34,118 nt of DNA from Symsagittifera roscoffensis. Its lineage: Eukaryota > Xenacoelomorpha > Acoela > Convolutidae. Position 1 is the stretch's first letter. Each line of letters begins with the position of its first letter. The position numbers were made by a program, and so were the translations under genes. Of this stretch, positions 1 to 11,320 are shown piece by piece. The notes beneath the pieces were generated by a model. That model was not told the origin of the DNA. It was given only the letters and a program-made list of their open reading frames with translations, and did not search any database. The stretch lies in NCBI RefSeq assembly GCF_963678635.1, contig NW_026970871.1:1-34118 (forward strand), read 5' to 3'.

Positions 1-59
1 AAAGCCACCCCGGATTTAAACTCAAAACTGTTGAAATTGAATATGAAAAACGTTTGATG

Positions 60-97
60 ATGATTTCAATGGCTTCACATGATTTCAATGGCTTCAC
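60..97. repeat. 19-bp tandem duplication
   Basis: The unit ATGATTTCAATGGCTTCAC occurs twice, at 60-78 and 79-97, with no mismatch. It lies in non-coding flank. Confidence 0.9.
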
Positions 98-321
98 AAT
101 CTAAAATTTTTGAATAGTTTTTTATATCAAATTCTTGCAAAAATTTCAGAATTAATTGAAATTGATTGCCTAAACTTTTCTTTTGACATTAAAATATAAA
201 AATTTTAAATCAGTTCAATTTCATTTTGTTAACATTGTTACTTGAAATTGATTAGAGTATATATATTTTAGCACGTGTAGCTACATAACAATAGTCGTTA
301 TTTTCATGGGTGTTCTTACAA

Positions 322-603
322 TTAATACACTCTCATTTCGATTTTGTTAATCCTTAAATTTAGAGAATCAACATTGTTGTAAAGTGCGTCCATATCCTTT
401 TCTGTTATTAAAAGAATTATGTCTTGGTGAGCGATCGCCTTTTTCAACATAACAATTTCATTGGTCTGATTGACTGACTCGCTCTTTAAGATACCAACGT
501 CCTGATTCACATTAGCAATGATCTGTTGAGCAGTATCCAAGCGCCCATCTGAGTCAAGGAGGGTAGCGCTCAAATCTCCCGCTTGATTTTTGAGTTCAAG
601 AAT
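322..603 (-). CDS. Probable terminal exon, coiled-coil protein
   Basis: An open frame reads from 603 down to a TAA at 322-324 and encodes about 93 residues. On the minus strand the frame is preceded by a run ending TTTTTTGTTATAG at 604, a good 3' splice acceptor, and the frame is open in phase 0 directly after it. The peptide has heptad-like spacing of hydrophobic residues (for example the LNLRINKIEMRVY end and the stretch around MLKKAI) and is rich in D, N, E, K and Q, so a coiled coil is likely. The codon use looks coding and more balanced than the flanks. I do not recognise the family. It is probably the last exon of a host gene whose earlier exons lie at higher coordinates, possibly beyond the retroelement. 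Alternatively it is a chance open frame; no polyadenylation signal was found close downstream. Confidence 0.45.
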   Translation of the reverse strand: MLELKNQAGDLSATLLDSDGRLDTAQQIIANVNQDVGILKSESVNQTNEIVMLKKAIAHQDIILLITEKDMDALYNNVDSLNLRINKIEMRVY

Positions 604-1138
604 CTATAACAAAAAAGTATGAAAACACAAGCAGGCTAATCATCATCTATTAAAAAATCCAGCAAATATAAAGAACATCGATAAGCATATTACTTGAATG
701 AACCTTTATCTATCATTTTATCAAAACATTTTTTTTTTCAAATTGTCATTGTAATTACAATCCAATCCTTTTTGAGACTAACGGAGAAACCCAAGCGCAC
801 GAGTTCAGTAAAGATAAGAGTCTGCTAGAAAATATGACAAAATAATTTTTATTCTGTTAGCTAACTTAACTCATTTTTATTGCAATGAAACAGTTCTTAC
901 ATATTTTTCATTGCAAATATGAAAGCGCTTGATTTTGAAAAATGAACATGAAGGCAACTATTTGATGGCTAAAAATAATCCTTTCAAAATTGAGCTCATT
1001 TGCTTTCGCCTCTCACAAGAAAAATCAAATACCGATTAAACATACAAAAATGTATAAATTTGTAGAACGAGAAAACGTTGAAAATGAGGATGAAAGCATT
1101 GAATCAGGCTGCAAACTAATTACTTGCTGGAGACTAGT
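604..1138. other. Unassigned flank, intron-like
   Basis: This stretch has no supported gene. It is AT-rich and lies immediately upstream (minus-strand sense) of the coiled-coil exon, so it may be intron. The last four bases (TAGT, 1135-1138) are one copy of the target-site duplication of the LTR element. Confidence 0.5.
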
Positions 1139-1528
1139 TGAGTTTATGTCCGGTGTGGCTCACTCATAGAGTAATTTTAACTAAGATACACTGTCTGTTC
1201 GTCACGCTATCTGATTTTCGGCCGGATAGATTCGTGCAACTTCTTAGTGTAATACCACTCTTAATCTTACTCTTATATTTCCTAGTCTCAATACATCTAG
1301 TGTATACTGGTATTTGCGAGTTAGATAACGGTAACTATCTTGCAGGAGAAAAATTGTCTTCTAGGTTATATTTATTTTGTTCTGTTGCTGAAACTATGAA
1401 TAGTTTCAGCGTTACAAATAACTGTAAGCGTGAGTAGTGGATCATTGTTGGTTAGTAAGAAATTTTTTTTAGAGATAGCTTTATCAATAATATAATTGGA
1501 TATAAATACTAGTTTTGAATTGGTTCCA
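1139..1528 (-). repeat. 3' LTR of the giant retroelement
   Basis: This 390-bp copy matches 19116-19499 in the same orientation, with many shared blocks such as GATAGATTCGTGCAACTT and GTGTATACTGGTATTTGCGA. It starts TGAGTTTA and ends GGTTCCA on the given strand. The two LTRs differ at many positions (small indels and substitutions), which points to an old insertion. A 300-bp plus-strand open frame inside it (1138-1437) is best explained as chance. Confidence 0.85.
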
Positions 1529-1545
1529 CCCATCCGGGGTATAGA
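1529..1545 (-). other. Polypurine-tract-like site
   Basis: On the minus strand the bases next to the 3' LTR read CCCCGGATGGG and then TGG of the LTR. A purine-rich run directly 5' of the 3' LTR is the expected position of the plus-strand primer. It is short and partly broken by cytosines. Confidence 0.45.
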
Positions 1546-2440
1546 GAGTGTTAAGTTCAAAGGTTTTTTGCAGTGAAGGATGAATGGACAGATTTCTTGT
1601 TTCTTTGAGTAGTTTCTTTTTGAAGCAGTGACTGCTTGAGAGAAGAGGGAGAGACAGTTTTTCGTGTTATGGAGTAGATGTCTTCATAGAGAGAAGGGGG
1701 AAAGTAGTTTGTGTTTCAGAAGTGGGTTTCTCATATCCTAGATTGTCTTGAGTGATCGTGTCAAGATTTCAGATTTTTGCAATGATGTGTTGATTTCGTA
1801 AAACTAGAGCAAGACTATGTGCAAGATTGAGTGACTGCCTTTGTAGGAAACACCAATTGACTAGGATTGGTATGTGTAGTCAAGATCGATTTGTCCATTG
1901 TTCTTCTTCAACGGGTTGTTTGCTGCGATGTTGGGTCCATACTTCAAATCCTGTGAGGGTTGTGACTACGGCAACAAAACACAGATTTTCCATTTCAAAG
2001 TCGGAATGTCGTCGAGTTTTCATCTCCCTTTGCTGTTTGTTCCTTTGGTCTAAGAAATGATTACATTGCATATTTATATCTATATTTTGTTAGTGAGATC
2101 AGTTTTGGTTATGATATATGTTCGCTGCTTTCGCAGAAGCGGTTTCATTTAGTTTCGGTTCTTTTAAAATGTTGCTCACTTTGGAGCCACTCTTAGCAAA
2201 AATTGTGGATCGGGGTCGTAGCACATGGTGAGCGCATATACTTCGAGCGACGTCGTTCTGGTGGGTGAGAACAGAAGGGAGTATAATTTCACCGTCTCTT
2301 CGAGCAGAGTCAATTTTCGTGTTCAACTTTTTGTTCTTTTTTATCAGCTGTTTGTCTCTTTTTTGTTTTTGGTTGTGTCCTTTTATCAAAAACAGATTGT
2401 TGTGATTTGGTTTTTTCTTTTGAGTTTTTTTTCTCCATTT
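1546..2440. other. 3' non-coding part of the retroelement
   Basis: I found no supported gene in this stretch. A Lys-rich minus-strand frame at 2099-2389 and a hydrophobic plus-strand frame at 2225-2473 overlap each other, and neither shows a motif. The stretch probably represents decayed sequence between the last gene and the 3' LTR. Confidence 0.4.
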
Positions 2441-3019
2441 TTTCCAGTAAAATCAAGTAATTTGCCCGATTAATTGTTCAATAAATGAATTCTAGTTTCA
2501 GGAACTAACTGATAGTAACTCTAACTTGTTTTCACACATTTCAATATTTCCTTCAACCCGGTTGGAAGGAACTAAAAGTAAGCTTCAACTAACCAACGCA
2601 GCTTATTAATGCCACAAAACCAACCGCATGTAATCAAAAGTCCCACGACACTCAAACCAGATTGAATGCAGATTAAAAGTGGATAAATTGCTTTTTCGAA
2701 GACCACTTTTAGGTTTTATTAAAACCACTTGAAATACAAAAACTCAAACTTGAAAGTGGGTTTCAGAAGAGTACTTTTTACACTTTTAATCTGGTTTAAC
2801 CTAGTTTGAGTGTCGTAGGACTTTTGATTACATGCGGTTCGTTTTAGGCATTATACGCTGCGTTGGTTAGTTGAAGCTTACTTTTAGTTCCTTCCAACCA
2901 GGTTGAAGGAAATTTTAAAACGTGTGAAGACAAGTTAGAGTTATTATCAGTTAGTTCTTGAAACTAGAATTCATTTATTAAACAATTCTACGTGGGCGAG
3001 TTACTTGATTTTCCGGAAA
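2441..3019. mobile_element. Foldback / MITE-like element with long terminal inverted repeats
   Basis: The first about 250 bp (2441-2690) are the near-perfect reverse complement of the last about 250 bp (about 2770-3019). Matching landmarks are GAATTCTAGTTTC near 2488 with its complement near 2963, TAAGCTTCAACTAACCAACG near 2580 with its complement near 2880, and CGCATGTAATCAAAAGTCC with its complement near 2820. Only about 80 bp in the middle are less well paired. No open frame is present. It would fold into one long hairpin. Clear target duplications were not found. It interrupts the 3' region of the LTR element and so was inserted later, or it is part of that family. Confidence 0.8.
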
Positions 3020-3037
3020 TATTGTGTGAAATGCATG

Positions 3038-3400
3038 TTGGCCAATAAAAAGAAATTGAATTATAAAAGAAGCGCACATAAAAAGGTTATCTTCCATTAA
3101 TTTTTTTGTCTGATTCATTTGCTACTTCATTTTCAAATGTACTTCAGAATTATCAAACTTTTGCAATTGGCTTTAAATTTACTTCGCTATTTGTATTTAT
3201 TGACAAATTTAAACTAAGTATTGGCGAATAAAGAGAAATAAAAATGTAAAAGAAGCGCACATAAAAAGGTTAGTTTCCATTAAATTTTTTGCTTGATTCA
3301 TTTGCTACTTCATTTTTAAATTTTACTACAGAATTATCCATTTATTGCAATATGCTTTCAATTTACTTCGCTAATTTTATTTAGCGACAAGTTTAATATA
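3038..3400. repeat. 183-bp tandem duplication
   Basis: Two units start with TTGGC(C/G)AATAAA at 3038 and 3221. Both share AAAAGAAGCGCACATAAAAAGG, GATTCATTTGCTACTTCATT and the TTACTTCGCTA block. Divergence is about 15-20 percent by eye. The repeat is non-coding and adjoins the foldback element. Confidence 0.85.
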
Positions 3401-3541
3401 AAAACTGAAATCTTGAAGAAGAGTATTATTTTTTTGTTTTCGTTTCATCTTTAGATGAGTGCCTGGTGAAATCTAATAAGGAAATGTGAAACACGCGTGT
3501 AGGAATGGCGAGTATCATATTGAATTGTGTTAAGGATAATA

Positions 3542-4669
3542 TTAAAGTCTAAAATTACCAGGGGTCGCCTTCAGGGGCAAATCTATTGGGAACTTAGTTT
3601 TAATACTGTCGGACATTACTAAAAGCTTAGCAAGCATGCTTATTATGTTTTTAGAGCGAAGCAGTGGCCAAAAAACATCAAGCGCTCTGATGATATCTAT
3701 TTCCCCGGTGGTAGCTGAAAACTCAAGGCTTGTATTTTGAGTAAGGTTATATCGTTTGTGGTTAAAATTAGTGCGGTGGAATAGGATCATAAAGTGCGGT
3801 CGAATAGGATCATAAATTCTGAGGATGCCGTGTAAGTTATTTGATTTGATGCAAAATGAGAAACTTAAGAAATAGGGTGATGTATATTTTGAGTTGATGA
3901 TTATAAAAGGAAGGTGTGGATTTCGGGATAGTGAACTGTGTATGAAGTCTTTTTGCATAAATTCATAATATGTGTACTTGTTGGTTAGTTTTGTTTTTAA
4001 CATGATTTCCTGTGAACAGTAAATATCTCTTTCCTTCGGTGTGAGAAAGTTAAATGCTAGTGCGAAATGACTAATTTTATGAAATATCTTTGCACTAGGA
4101 TATATGTGTGAATCATCTATGATATTATCGAATTTTTTTAGTGCTATCAAGGTGGAATATAAATTCTGGTAATATGAAAAAATTTCAGTTAGTTTAAGTT
4201 TAATTTTTGGATCATCGTCATACGGGTAATCTTCCATACTCCTGGTGACAGCGTGGTCATAACATTTAATGGAAAATCAGTTTGCTGTGGGTGCTATGAA
4301 TCTGTTTAGTGTCTGGTTCAAACCTATAGTGGTGAATTGATCTACATGCAGTGCGATGGTTAGGTGGTGAATGATTGTATCACGAAGTGCGATATCGGCG
4401 GGGTTGTTTTTCATGGGAACTTTTAGTGGCTTGCAAAAGTTGTGAAAGGAGATCCAGGTTAGTGTAGGGAGTAGGGTGTATTCATCGATGTATGGTGTAT
4501 ATGGGTTTTCATTTGCAGAATTGTAGTAAGTATACTGATGGAAAAATGGTACGTTTTGAATGAGAAAAACTGGATTTTTAATATATTGAGGGTGATGACA
4601 GTACAGTCGGGATGATCGTGAGCGACTGAGAACGAACTGAGGTGCAATTTTAGGGTGCTTGCGTTCCAT
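3542..4669 (-). pseudogene. Unrecognised 3'-terminal gene of the retroelement, one in-frame stop
   Basis: A single reading frame of 376 codons runs from ATG at 4669 to TAA at 3542-3544, broken only by TGA at 4277-4279. The part after the stop is open for 231 codons from ATG 4237. It is by far the best-preserved frame in this element. The first part is rich in H, T, P and Y. The second begins with an acidic patch (MEDYPYDDDPK) and continues with mixed helix-like sequence, without membrane segments, zinc-binding clusters or known catalytic motifs. It is the last gene before the 3' LTR, in the place of an accessory gene in some retroviruses and env-bearing Ty3 elements. A 23-bp tandem duplication lies inside it at 3770-3815. 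I do not recognise the family. Its start may be further upstream, since an overlapping frame (4459-4698) is also open. Confidence 0.55.
3770..3815. repeat. 23-bp tandem duplication inside the 3'-terminal gene
   Basis: Units AGTGCGGT(G/C)GAATAGGATCATAA lie at 3770-3792 and 3793-3815. The length is not a multiple of three, so the same DNA is read in two frames (around DPIRPHF and MILFHRT) within the open frame. The frame stays open on both sides, which suggests a second compensating indel or a recent event. Confidence 0.85.
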
Positions 4670-4745
4670 GTAAACTTTTTACGCTCGCGTGGGTGCAATG
4701 TGAACTGATGAATTACAGGATTTATTGATTAGTTATAAAGTTATC

Positions 4746-5110
4746 TTAATCATGCTCAAACTGGTCGTCTGCGATAGGGCTGGGTGCATCGGGTTCATTA
4801 CCTGGCAGAGGGGAAAGGATAGGGGTAGAGTCAGTGTGTGAGAAGGGAGAGAGATACGGTTCATCCGGGATAAAAGGAGTTATAGGCTGGAAAGGTGTTT
4901 GAGAAAAAATAGTGGGGCTAGGTTCGGAGTCAATGAAATCGTCGGGGGTTTCAATATCAGAATTATTATAAATAGAAACGGTATTGAAAACAGTTTGAGT
5001 CGAGTCGTCTGATTCTGTGTGTGGTGAGTTAGAACGAAAACTGGGTAGGGGAGAAAAGGTGATTTCTGAAATTGAAATGAAGGACTTATGGCGTTGAAGG
5101 TTTCATGGAT
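4746..5110 (-). pseudogene. Acidic Ser/Pro/Thr-rich frame, retroelement
   Basis: On the minus strand a frame of about 120 codons is open from about 5110 to TAA at 4746-4748. It is strongly biased to D, E, S, T and P (for example DIETPDDFIDSEPSP and IPDEPYLSP), typical of a disordered acidic tail. A competing frame (4880-5137) is hydrophobic and is likely the shadow. It lies between the envelope-like frame and the 3'-terminal gene, so it may be the tail of the upstream protein or a separate small gene. The function is unknown. Confidence 0.45.
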
Positions 5111-7620
5111 AGGACAGGAAACCGTTGAGGGACCCAATTTTTCGGCTCATCGTGGGCTAGATGTGATTGTTTTGGAACGAAGGTTTATTGTTTGTGGTTT
5201 TTCTACAACTTGTTCATATGTATCATAAATATTCGGTTGTTGAAGTGTTATGTGAGATTTTGGGCTTCGTTGTGAAGTAATAAATTCAGTAAGCGTTCGG
5301 CGATTGGAAGTGTGTGAGTATAATTTTGTGGAATAAAGAGATAAAGGGTGATATTAATATGTAAGTTGGGTATAGTGCCGTAGGTGTTGTATTTGTGTTA
5401 TCTTGTGATGTCTTACGTTTTTGGTTTTGTAAATAATTTTTTGATGTAATCGCTAATTTGGGCGTCTGGAATTTTTTTTTTAAATTGAGATGGAAACTTT
5501 CCCAGAAAATCCTGCAAATCAAATGCGTGGTACGCTTGCCTGTCTATTGACTTATTTATGTATTGCGCATGTATTATAGGTTCCTTTTAGGAGGTAAAAG
5601 AGAAATCCAAAAGAGTTAAACATTGCGTATAATAAAGTCAATCTTTCTTATATGTAGTAGGGCCGTCCTAGAAATGCTAGGAGTTCGTTTTTGATATTTA
5701 TGAAACTGACAATTTTAACTGAAGAAATGTCTAGTGGACCATATTTCTCTCCTTTGAAATATAGATATTCCTTAAAATCTTCGAAGTATCCACTATAGTC
5801 TTGTCGGTATATGTCGGAGAAACCTGCTGTTTCAGCGAGTTCTCGTAAGATTTGATCGATTCATTGTCTTTGTATTGTATCCATTTTAGTAAGGAGTTCT
5901 CCAAACTGTTGCCTTCTACTGTGATGTTGTATGTCGGGTTTAGAAAAAACCACTATTGCTTGTAAATTGATGTTAGCATTTCGAGCGATTGCGCCTATGC
6001 CTTCTGTTAAAAATTTCTTTGGAGCTAATGTAAGGAATGGAGTTAGAAGATAACATTTATCCTCATTTGGGTTAAACTGTACTAAATTGTGGCTGCTTTG
6101 GGATGCTCATGGGACACTTGTTTCCCATAAATAGGTTCGACGTGTATCTACCAAAAGTACTTAGTTTTTCTAAAATATAGATATGTGTTGGTAGCACCTT
6201 TTATCTTCAAAAACATAAAGTGAGGAAACTGAAACATTTTTGTGCAAACGTAACACCAAAGAATTTTTTCCGTCATAGTCAACAAAATTAGAGCAGTTAC
6301 CGGATAAGAGATATCCTGCGTAAGTAATTTTAAGAACTGCTAGGGCGAGAAATTGTAGTATTTGTCTTCGTTCTGTTTCACAAAAAGATGTAGTGTTTCT
6401 AATTGGGAGACTAACATTTCTTGAAAATTTCTAAGTTTTGTATAATCTTATTTTAGGTCGAGATGAATATCGTAGTGGATTGCGCCAAAATGGGTGTTAT
6501 TCATCAGTGAAATTTCTTGTAATCGTGTAGTTTCTTTCATTTCTGGATAAATTTTTCCTTGTTTCCTGTGTTTTTGTAAAATTTTACTGAAATGTAGGAT
6601 TTTTTGACTTCTCTATTTTGATATGGGTGTGCTGCATCAATAAATAAACTGCCTCCTATCATTTACATGCTACTTCCGTTTCAGGGTAATTTTGGAAACG
6701 TGGTAATTTGTTTTCTATACCATCAAAAAATTTAAACTTCTGTGGGTTTGATCTACTTCGATTAGTGTTGATTTTGTCGAAAGGCATAGGTTTTATATAG
6801 TAATTTTTGTAAAATTGTATCATTCTTGCAAGAGTTTTAGCGACTTGAAACGTGGTAAAAATTTCCTCAGGGATCCAAACTCTGGTTGCCTGTGTACGTG
6901 TAGTGGGGTCACAATATCCTTGATCGTTTTTACAAGTTAAGCGGATTCCTCGGTATAATATGGTCGAATTTTAAGTCTCCTGTTAATTGTAATTTTTCTA
7001 ATTGAACTTTTGGAATCAAAAAACAGTATTTCTTGGTAGCCTTTTTTTGGTGTCGGCTTTACAATTTGATGCCTTATTGATTCCGATGCCTTTTTTTGGT
7101 GTCGGCTTTACAATTTGATTCCTTATTGATTCCGATTTCTATCATGTAAATCAGAGGTTGAACTTCAGTGTGCGCCGTGATACGAGAAATTATCATCTAG
7201 TTTAATCTGTTCTTGATGGCGTTCAGCTTGGTTTTCAGATTCGGAAAAGACTTGAAAATTTATCAATTCACGATTTCTGTTTTTGTTTGTGACTATTTTC
7301 AAACGTTTGTGACTATCTTCGGGGTTAAAGTGTCGTAATTTTTTGATAATAATTTGGAAAAAGGATTCATGATCAAGTCTATTTCTATTGCTGATTGAAG
7401 CTTGTGAACAATGTACTTTCTTTTCTGAGAATGTAACTGCCTTTTTATATTCTGTTAGAGTTGTAGCTCGGGCTTTTGAGTAAAGTGTAGAAATTATAGT
7501 TATTGATTCAATGTCTTGTAGTTCAGATTCGCATTGTGTTGCTTGATTAATTGCGTATTTATGTAGTAATTTTGTTGATTATCTTCACAATCATAATGTA
7601 TAACAAGGAGGTTTTGTAGT
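5111..7620 (-). pseudogene. env-like: Candidate envelope-like frame of the retroelement (decayed)
   Basis: After the integrase, the minus strand carries coding-like blocks broken by stops and frameshifts from about 7620 down to about 5160. Seen directly are several scattered cysteines, N-x-S/T sites, and near the 3' end (about 5590-5645) a hydrophobic stretch of about 20 residues (around MFNSFGFLFYLL) followed by a polar, Lys-containing tail (about 5420-5530). That layout, a long ectodomain then one membrane span and a short tail after pol, is the layout of Env in errantivirus-like Ty3 elements. I see no convincing furin site or fusion peptide, and I did not recognise the family by sequence, so Env is an inference from position and the membrane segment. 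The frame is heavily damaged, with at least ten stops or shifts. Confidence 0.35.
7039..7136. repeat. 49-bp tandem duplication
   Basis: Units beginning GCCTTTTTTTGGTGTCGGC occur at 7039 and 7088. They differ at about one base and lie inside the envelope-like frame. 49 is not a multiple of three, so this alone shifts the frame. Confidence 0.85.
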
Positions 7621-10600
7621 CCTGTTTGGTGGGAAGGGATCTGATGAGGCTACATTTTTGAAGGGAAAGAGGTTTTGAATAGAAGAACTGTTATAAGATA
7701 CATGTGTCTGATAATCTTGAGAAGGGGTTATAGAATGTTATGTATCCTATTGCCTTTTTGGTATATCTATCGTATTTGTATATAATTTCTGTTGTAATAA
7801 ATGAAGGGGGAAAGTTTGAGCGGTTATATTCGGCGGGCAGAGTTATTTATTTTTTTAATTTCAGATTTAATGGTTAAATTTGTTGAGTAGGGATTTGGAT
7901 ATTATGTTCCTGTTTGTCTTTGTGAATATCTTGCCTTTATTGGAATTTATTGAGTGCCCAATTATGTAGTCGATTGCTATCGAGATGTTGGGCCTAAAGG
8001 GGAGGGCGTGCTACAAAGAAGTTCCAATCTATGCGTAGAGGTATGTTTTTACTTTTTGTTTCACGATATTTCTCGGTTAATTGACTCGGATATTTTCGGA
8101 AGGAAGGTAGTTGATGGTGTTTGACATCGGACTGAAGATGTTGATGGAAGTGAAAGAATTTCTGGTAGTGATAACGAGGTATCTGATGAAATGTCTATTG
8201 GATCATTAATTAAGTCTGGTTAACCTTGAGAAAATGTTTGTGTCATCTAATGGGGAAGTCTATGTGATGAAGAAGGGCGGTTTATCGGATACTCACGAAT
8301 CGGTTCAGAAGTTGGTGTTGAAAGTAAATATTCTGATGGAAAATTCGGAGTATTTCGTTGCGAGGTTATTTGAAGTGATGGAGGGGTGCTTTGAATTGTA
8401 TTACTATAAAGATCTATAGGGCTCCATGATGGTGATGAGGGTTTGTTGAAATGAACTCTTGGTGTTGTAAGGTTTCGATTTCGTCGTGGGTGAAAAACTT
8501 GTCTATCTCTTATAGTTGCTAAATTTACGTTTTCGATTGGATGTCTAGTTCTGTTAAGATCTTGTTGAAGTGAGGGGTAGATGTTATATGTTGACTCCTA
8601 CTGCGGTTCACTTAGGGGTGCTTGACGGTTGGCTGGTATTAATGATTCGGATACTGATGCGTGTCTTTCTTCAAATGTATTTGGGTTTTCTACAAACGAG
8701 ATACGTATAGGTGATTGGGGTTGCTTTGTTTGGCCAGATGTCGTTTTTTTCGTTGAGTTCTGGGATGTAGTGGAGGGTGTGGAATCTTTAATAGGATGTG
8801 GAATAGCAATTTTGAAATGTTATAACATTGAATTATTTAAGTCTGTGTTCTTAATAATAATCTTCTGCAAAATTAATTAGCGAAACTGTTGCTTATGCAA
8901 AGGTAATTTTTTAAAATGCATTTAAGGATCATTAAAAAGAGATCAATGAGAAAAGTTTAAAAAATTGTGAAAAGAATAAGAATATCTTTCTTACTCAGTA
9001 AACTTCGTATCAATTATGAAAGTTTTAATTTTCGTACCTGATTAGGTGGTCATTGGTTTTGGTGAGAGAAAGAAAGGTTTGATTGAAGAAATAGAAACGA
9101 TTTAATTGGAAAATTAGAAAAAGAGGATTGCTAGTTCTAGAAAATTGGTTAGAGAAAAATACAAAGCTGAAAATGTTTTGAAAAAATTGAGAGAAAATTT
9201 AAAATGAAGAGTTTTATTTGTTGAACTGCGTTTGGAAGAAGCATTTGAAATATAATTTGCTTTTTCGAAGCATTTTTCCGGTGTTGAAGCCAAGTGTGGT
9301 CGAATTCTTTATTGATTTCGGCAAATGGTTTGGGTGTGAGGATTTTTTGGTGGAAGGAAATCTGGGTATTTCGGTTTTAATTTTTACTCATATTCTAATT
9401 TGTAGGGTGATAGAGGGGTTTTTGGAGGTAAAACGGCTTTAGGCTTGGTGATCATGTCGTATTTTATCTTTAGGCTAATTGAGTATTTTCCTCTTGGGGA
9501 CTTGCGTGATAAATATTTAGACACTTTTGTTGATTTTTTGCTGATTGATAGAAGAGGGTTGCAACTTTTATATGATACTTATTTAACTTGTCAAATGAAA
9601 GGCTAGTGCTTATTTTGACCTGGAGGTCTTCAAGTTAAAGTTTCAGATCCAGTTCAAGCTGGAGATATATCGGCTAGTAAAAATGGTGGTGTTTAGAGAG
9701 AAATACGATAACTTTAAACAATTTGATTGGCTAGTTTTGAACTAATTTTTCACGAAAAGAATGAAGGGTTATATTTAAAAATTACTTTGAGTCTTCACTA
9801 AAAACGTTATTAATATTGTTTATATAATCAGCGGGGTTTCTGAAATTTTACTTTCTTCAATATTTTAGATTACGAGATGAACGTTTTATAATATTTTCAC
9901 GTTTGATTTCGAGGCGAAATGAATGACGTTGTTGTGATTTTTCTTTGATTTCGGATATGAAGATTTTTTCTCTTAGTTTACGATTAAGTCCTTGTTTCTG
10001 AACTATTTGTTGTTGAGGCTTGTCTGATATTTTTTTGGAAATACATCTGATGATTGGTGTAGATGATCAGGTTTTTTGATTTTTGTTTTTAGTTCATTTC
10101 TATGGTTTTTTCATTGATATATAGTCATGAAATGGAGTATATTTGTGTTAATTCACGAAGTATTCTTTTGGGTGAAATGGTGAAAGATTGTTCCTGTGTT
10201 GTATTTTTTCTTTTTCATTGTGATCTATAAGTTTATATGTGATTAATTAATAACGTTTGGGGTTAAAACAAATAATCCTATTTTTAAGTTTGAAGCTGGC
10301 TTAAAACGTGAATTTATTTGAGACTGAGTAGGTGGTCTTTGTAACAATTTTTTGGCATTTTTTTGATAAATTTCATTATGTTTGATATCTTGTTTGAAAA
10401 TCCATTCTGTTTGGGTTCAGAGACTAAATTTAAATTTTGTGGATGGTGAAAATGATCTTCGTCACGAGTGTGGAGTAGTAGATTATAAAAAAATTAAACC
10501 TTTGTTGGGTTGATGGTAACCTTCTGCAATTTTTGGGGAACTCGCTGTGAATATTACTGGCTTACGTGGTTTTTGGTAAGAAACAATTTTATATGTTGAT

Positions 10601-10690
10601 AGTCCAAGAGTTGTTATGATTTGAGAATTATATGCTAAGGAAAACAATTTTAAATCTGTTGACCATTCGGTGTATTTTTTATCATATCCG
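7621..10690 (-). pseudogene. Post-integrase coding remnants, partly Ser/Pro-rich
   Basis: Coding-like minus-strand frames continue downstream of integrase. Best preserved is about 8110-8470, rich in S, P, T and I (for example STPPSLQITSQ and ISSDTSLSLPEI), consistent with a disordered linker or the C-terminal tail of a polyprotein. The rest (8500-10690) is open only in short pieces with frequent stops, and I assign nothing there. Plus-strand frames in this stretch (8234-8419, 8629-8880, 9218-9442) are shadows of the skewed base composition. Confidence 0.35.
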
Positions 10691-10699
10691 TTTATGACA

Positions 10700-11320
10700 T
10701 GTTACAGGTTCTCTTGTAGTGAATGGTTCTTGCCTTCAAATCGTCCATTTCTTTATGGGGCATGGGTTGTTCCAGGTTTATGTTTTATATTTTAGAGGTG
10801 ACATTATTTTATGACTTCGTTATTCTCACACTCTGTTCCATTGTCTGTGATTAGAATTTCTGGTAATCCAAGTTTTGCTACCCAGTGTTCGTGAAGTGCT
10901 CTATAAGCATAAAAAGCGTTGCAGTGAGTTAGAGGGTTGATTGCTATATAGTGTAAAAAAGCATCTAATTTTCCCATTGTATATGAACTTCCTTCTGTAC
11001 AGGGTGATGTAGGACCTTTGGTATCAAATGAGGTTCTGTGATTAAAATGAAGACTTTTTCCTTTGAAATCTTGTTTTACCGCTCTTTGCTTTTCGTGTGG
11101 AAAAGTTTTGTTTAATTGACCTGTTATGCAATCATTGGATAGTACTTTTTATCCAAATTGGTGCATTTGGAAAACAGAAATTTCGTGTAAAACTGGAATA
11201 TGTTTTTTCTGATCCTGCATGTCCTTTTGTATGTGAGGAAACGAAATGTGAAATACAATAAACTAAGAGGTCAGATATTCTAAGAGGTCAGTGTTTTAGT
11301 TTATCGTCGTACTTTTAAAT
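10700..11320 (-). pseudogene. int: Retroelement integrase (HHCC zinc finger plus DDE core)
   Basis: Integrase inserts the cDNA into host DNA. On the minus strand, from 11320 downward, an HHCC-type finger is discernible (GHAGS-like His pair near 11215-11235, then the CITGQLNK block near 11110). The catalytic core follows with FDTKGPTSP (first Asp, near 11010-11030), a block ending at the second Asp in ITDNGTE (10835-10860), and a block around GRFEGKNHSLQE holding the third acidic residue (about 10735-10770). The order and spacing fit Ty3/gypsy integrase. A nonsense codon stands where the family usually has Trp before NG, and other shifts occur, so it is inactive. It lies directly 3' of RNase H, as in Ty3. 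Confidence 0.85.

Noticed and set aside
3038-3400. Repeats read as a CRISPR-like or satellite array.
   Set aside because: Only two units, diverged, in a eukaryotic mobile element.
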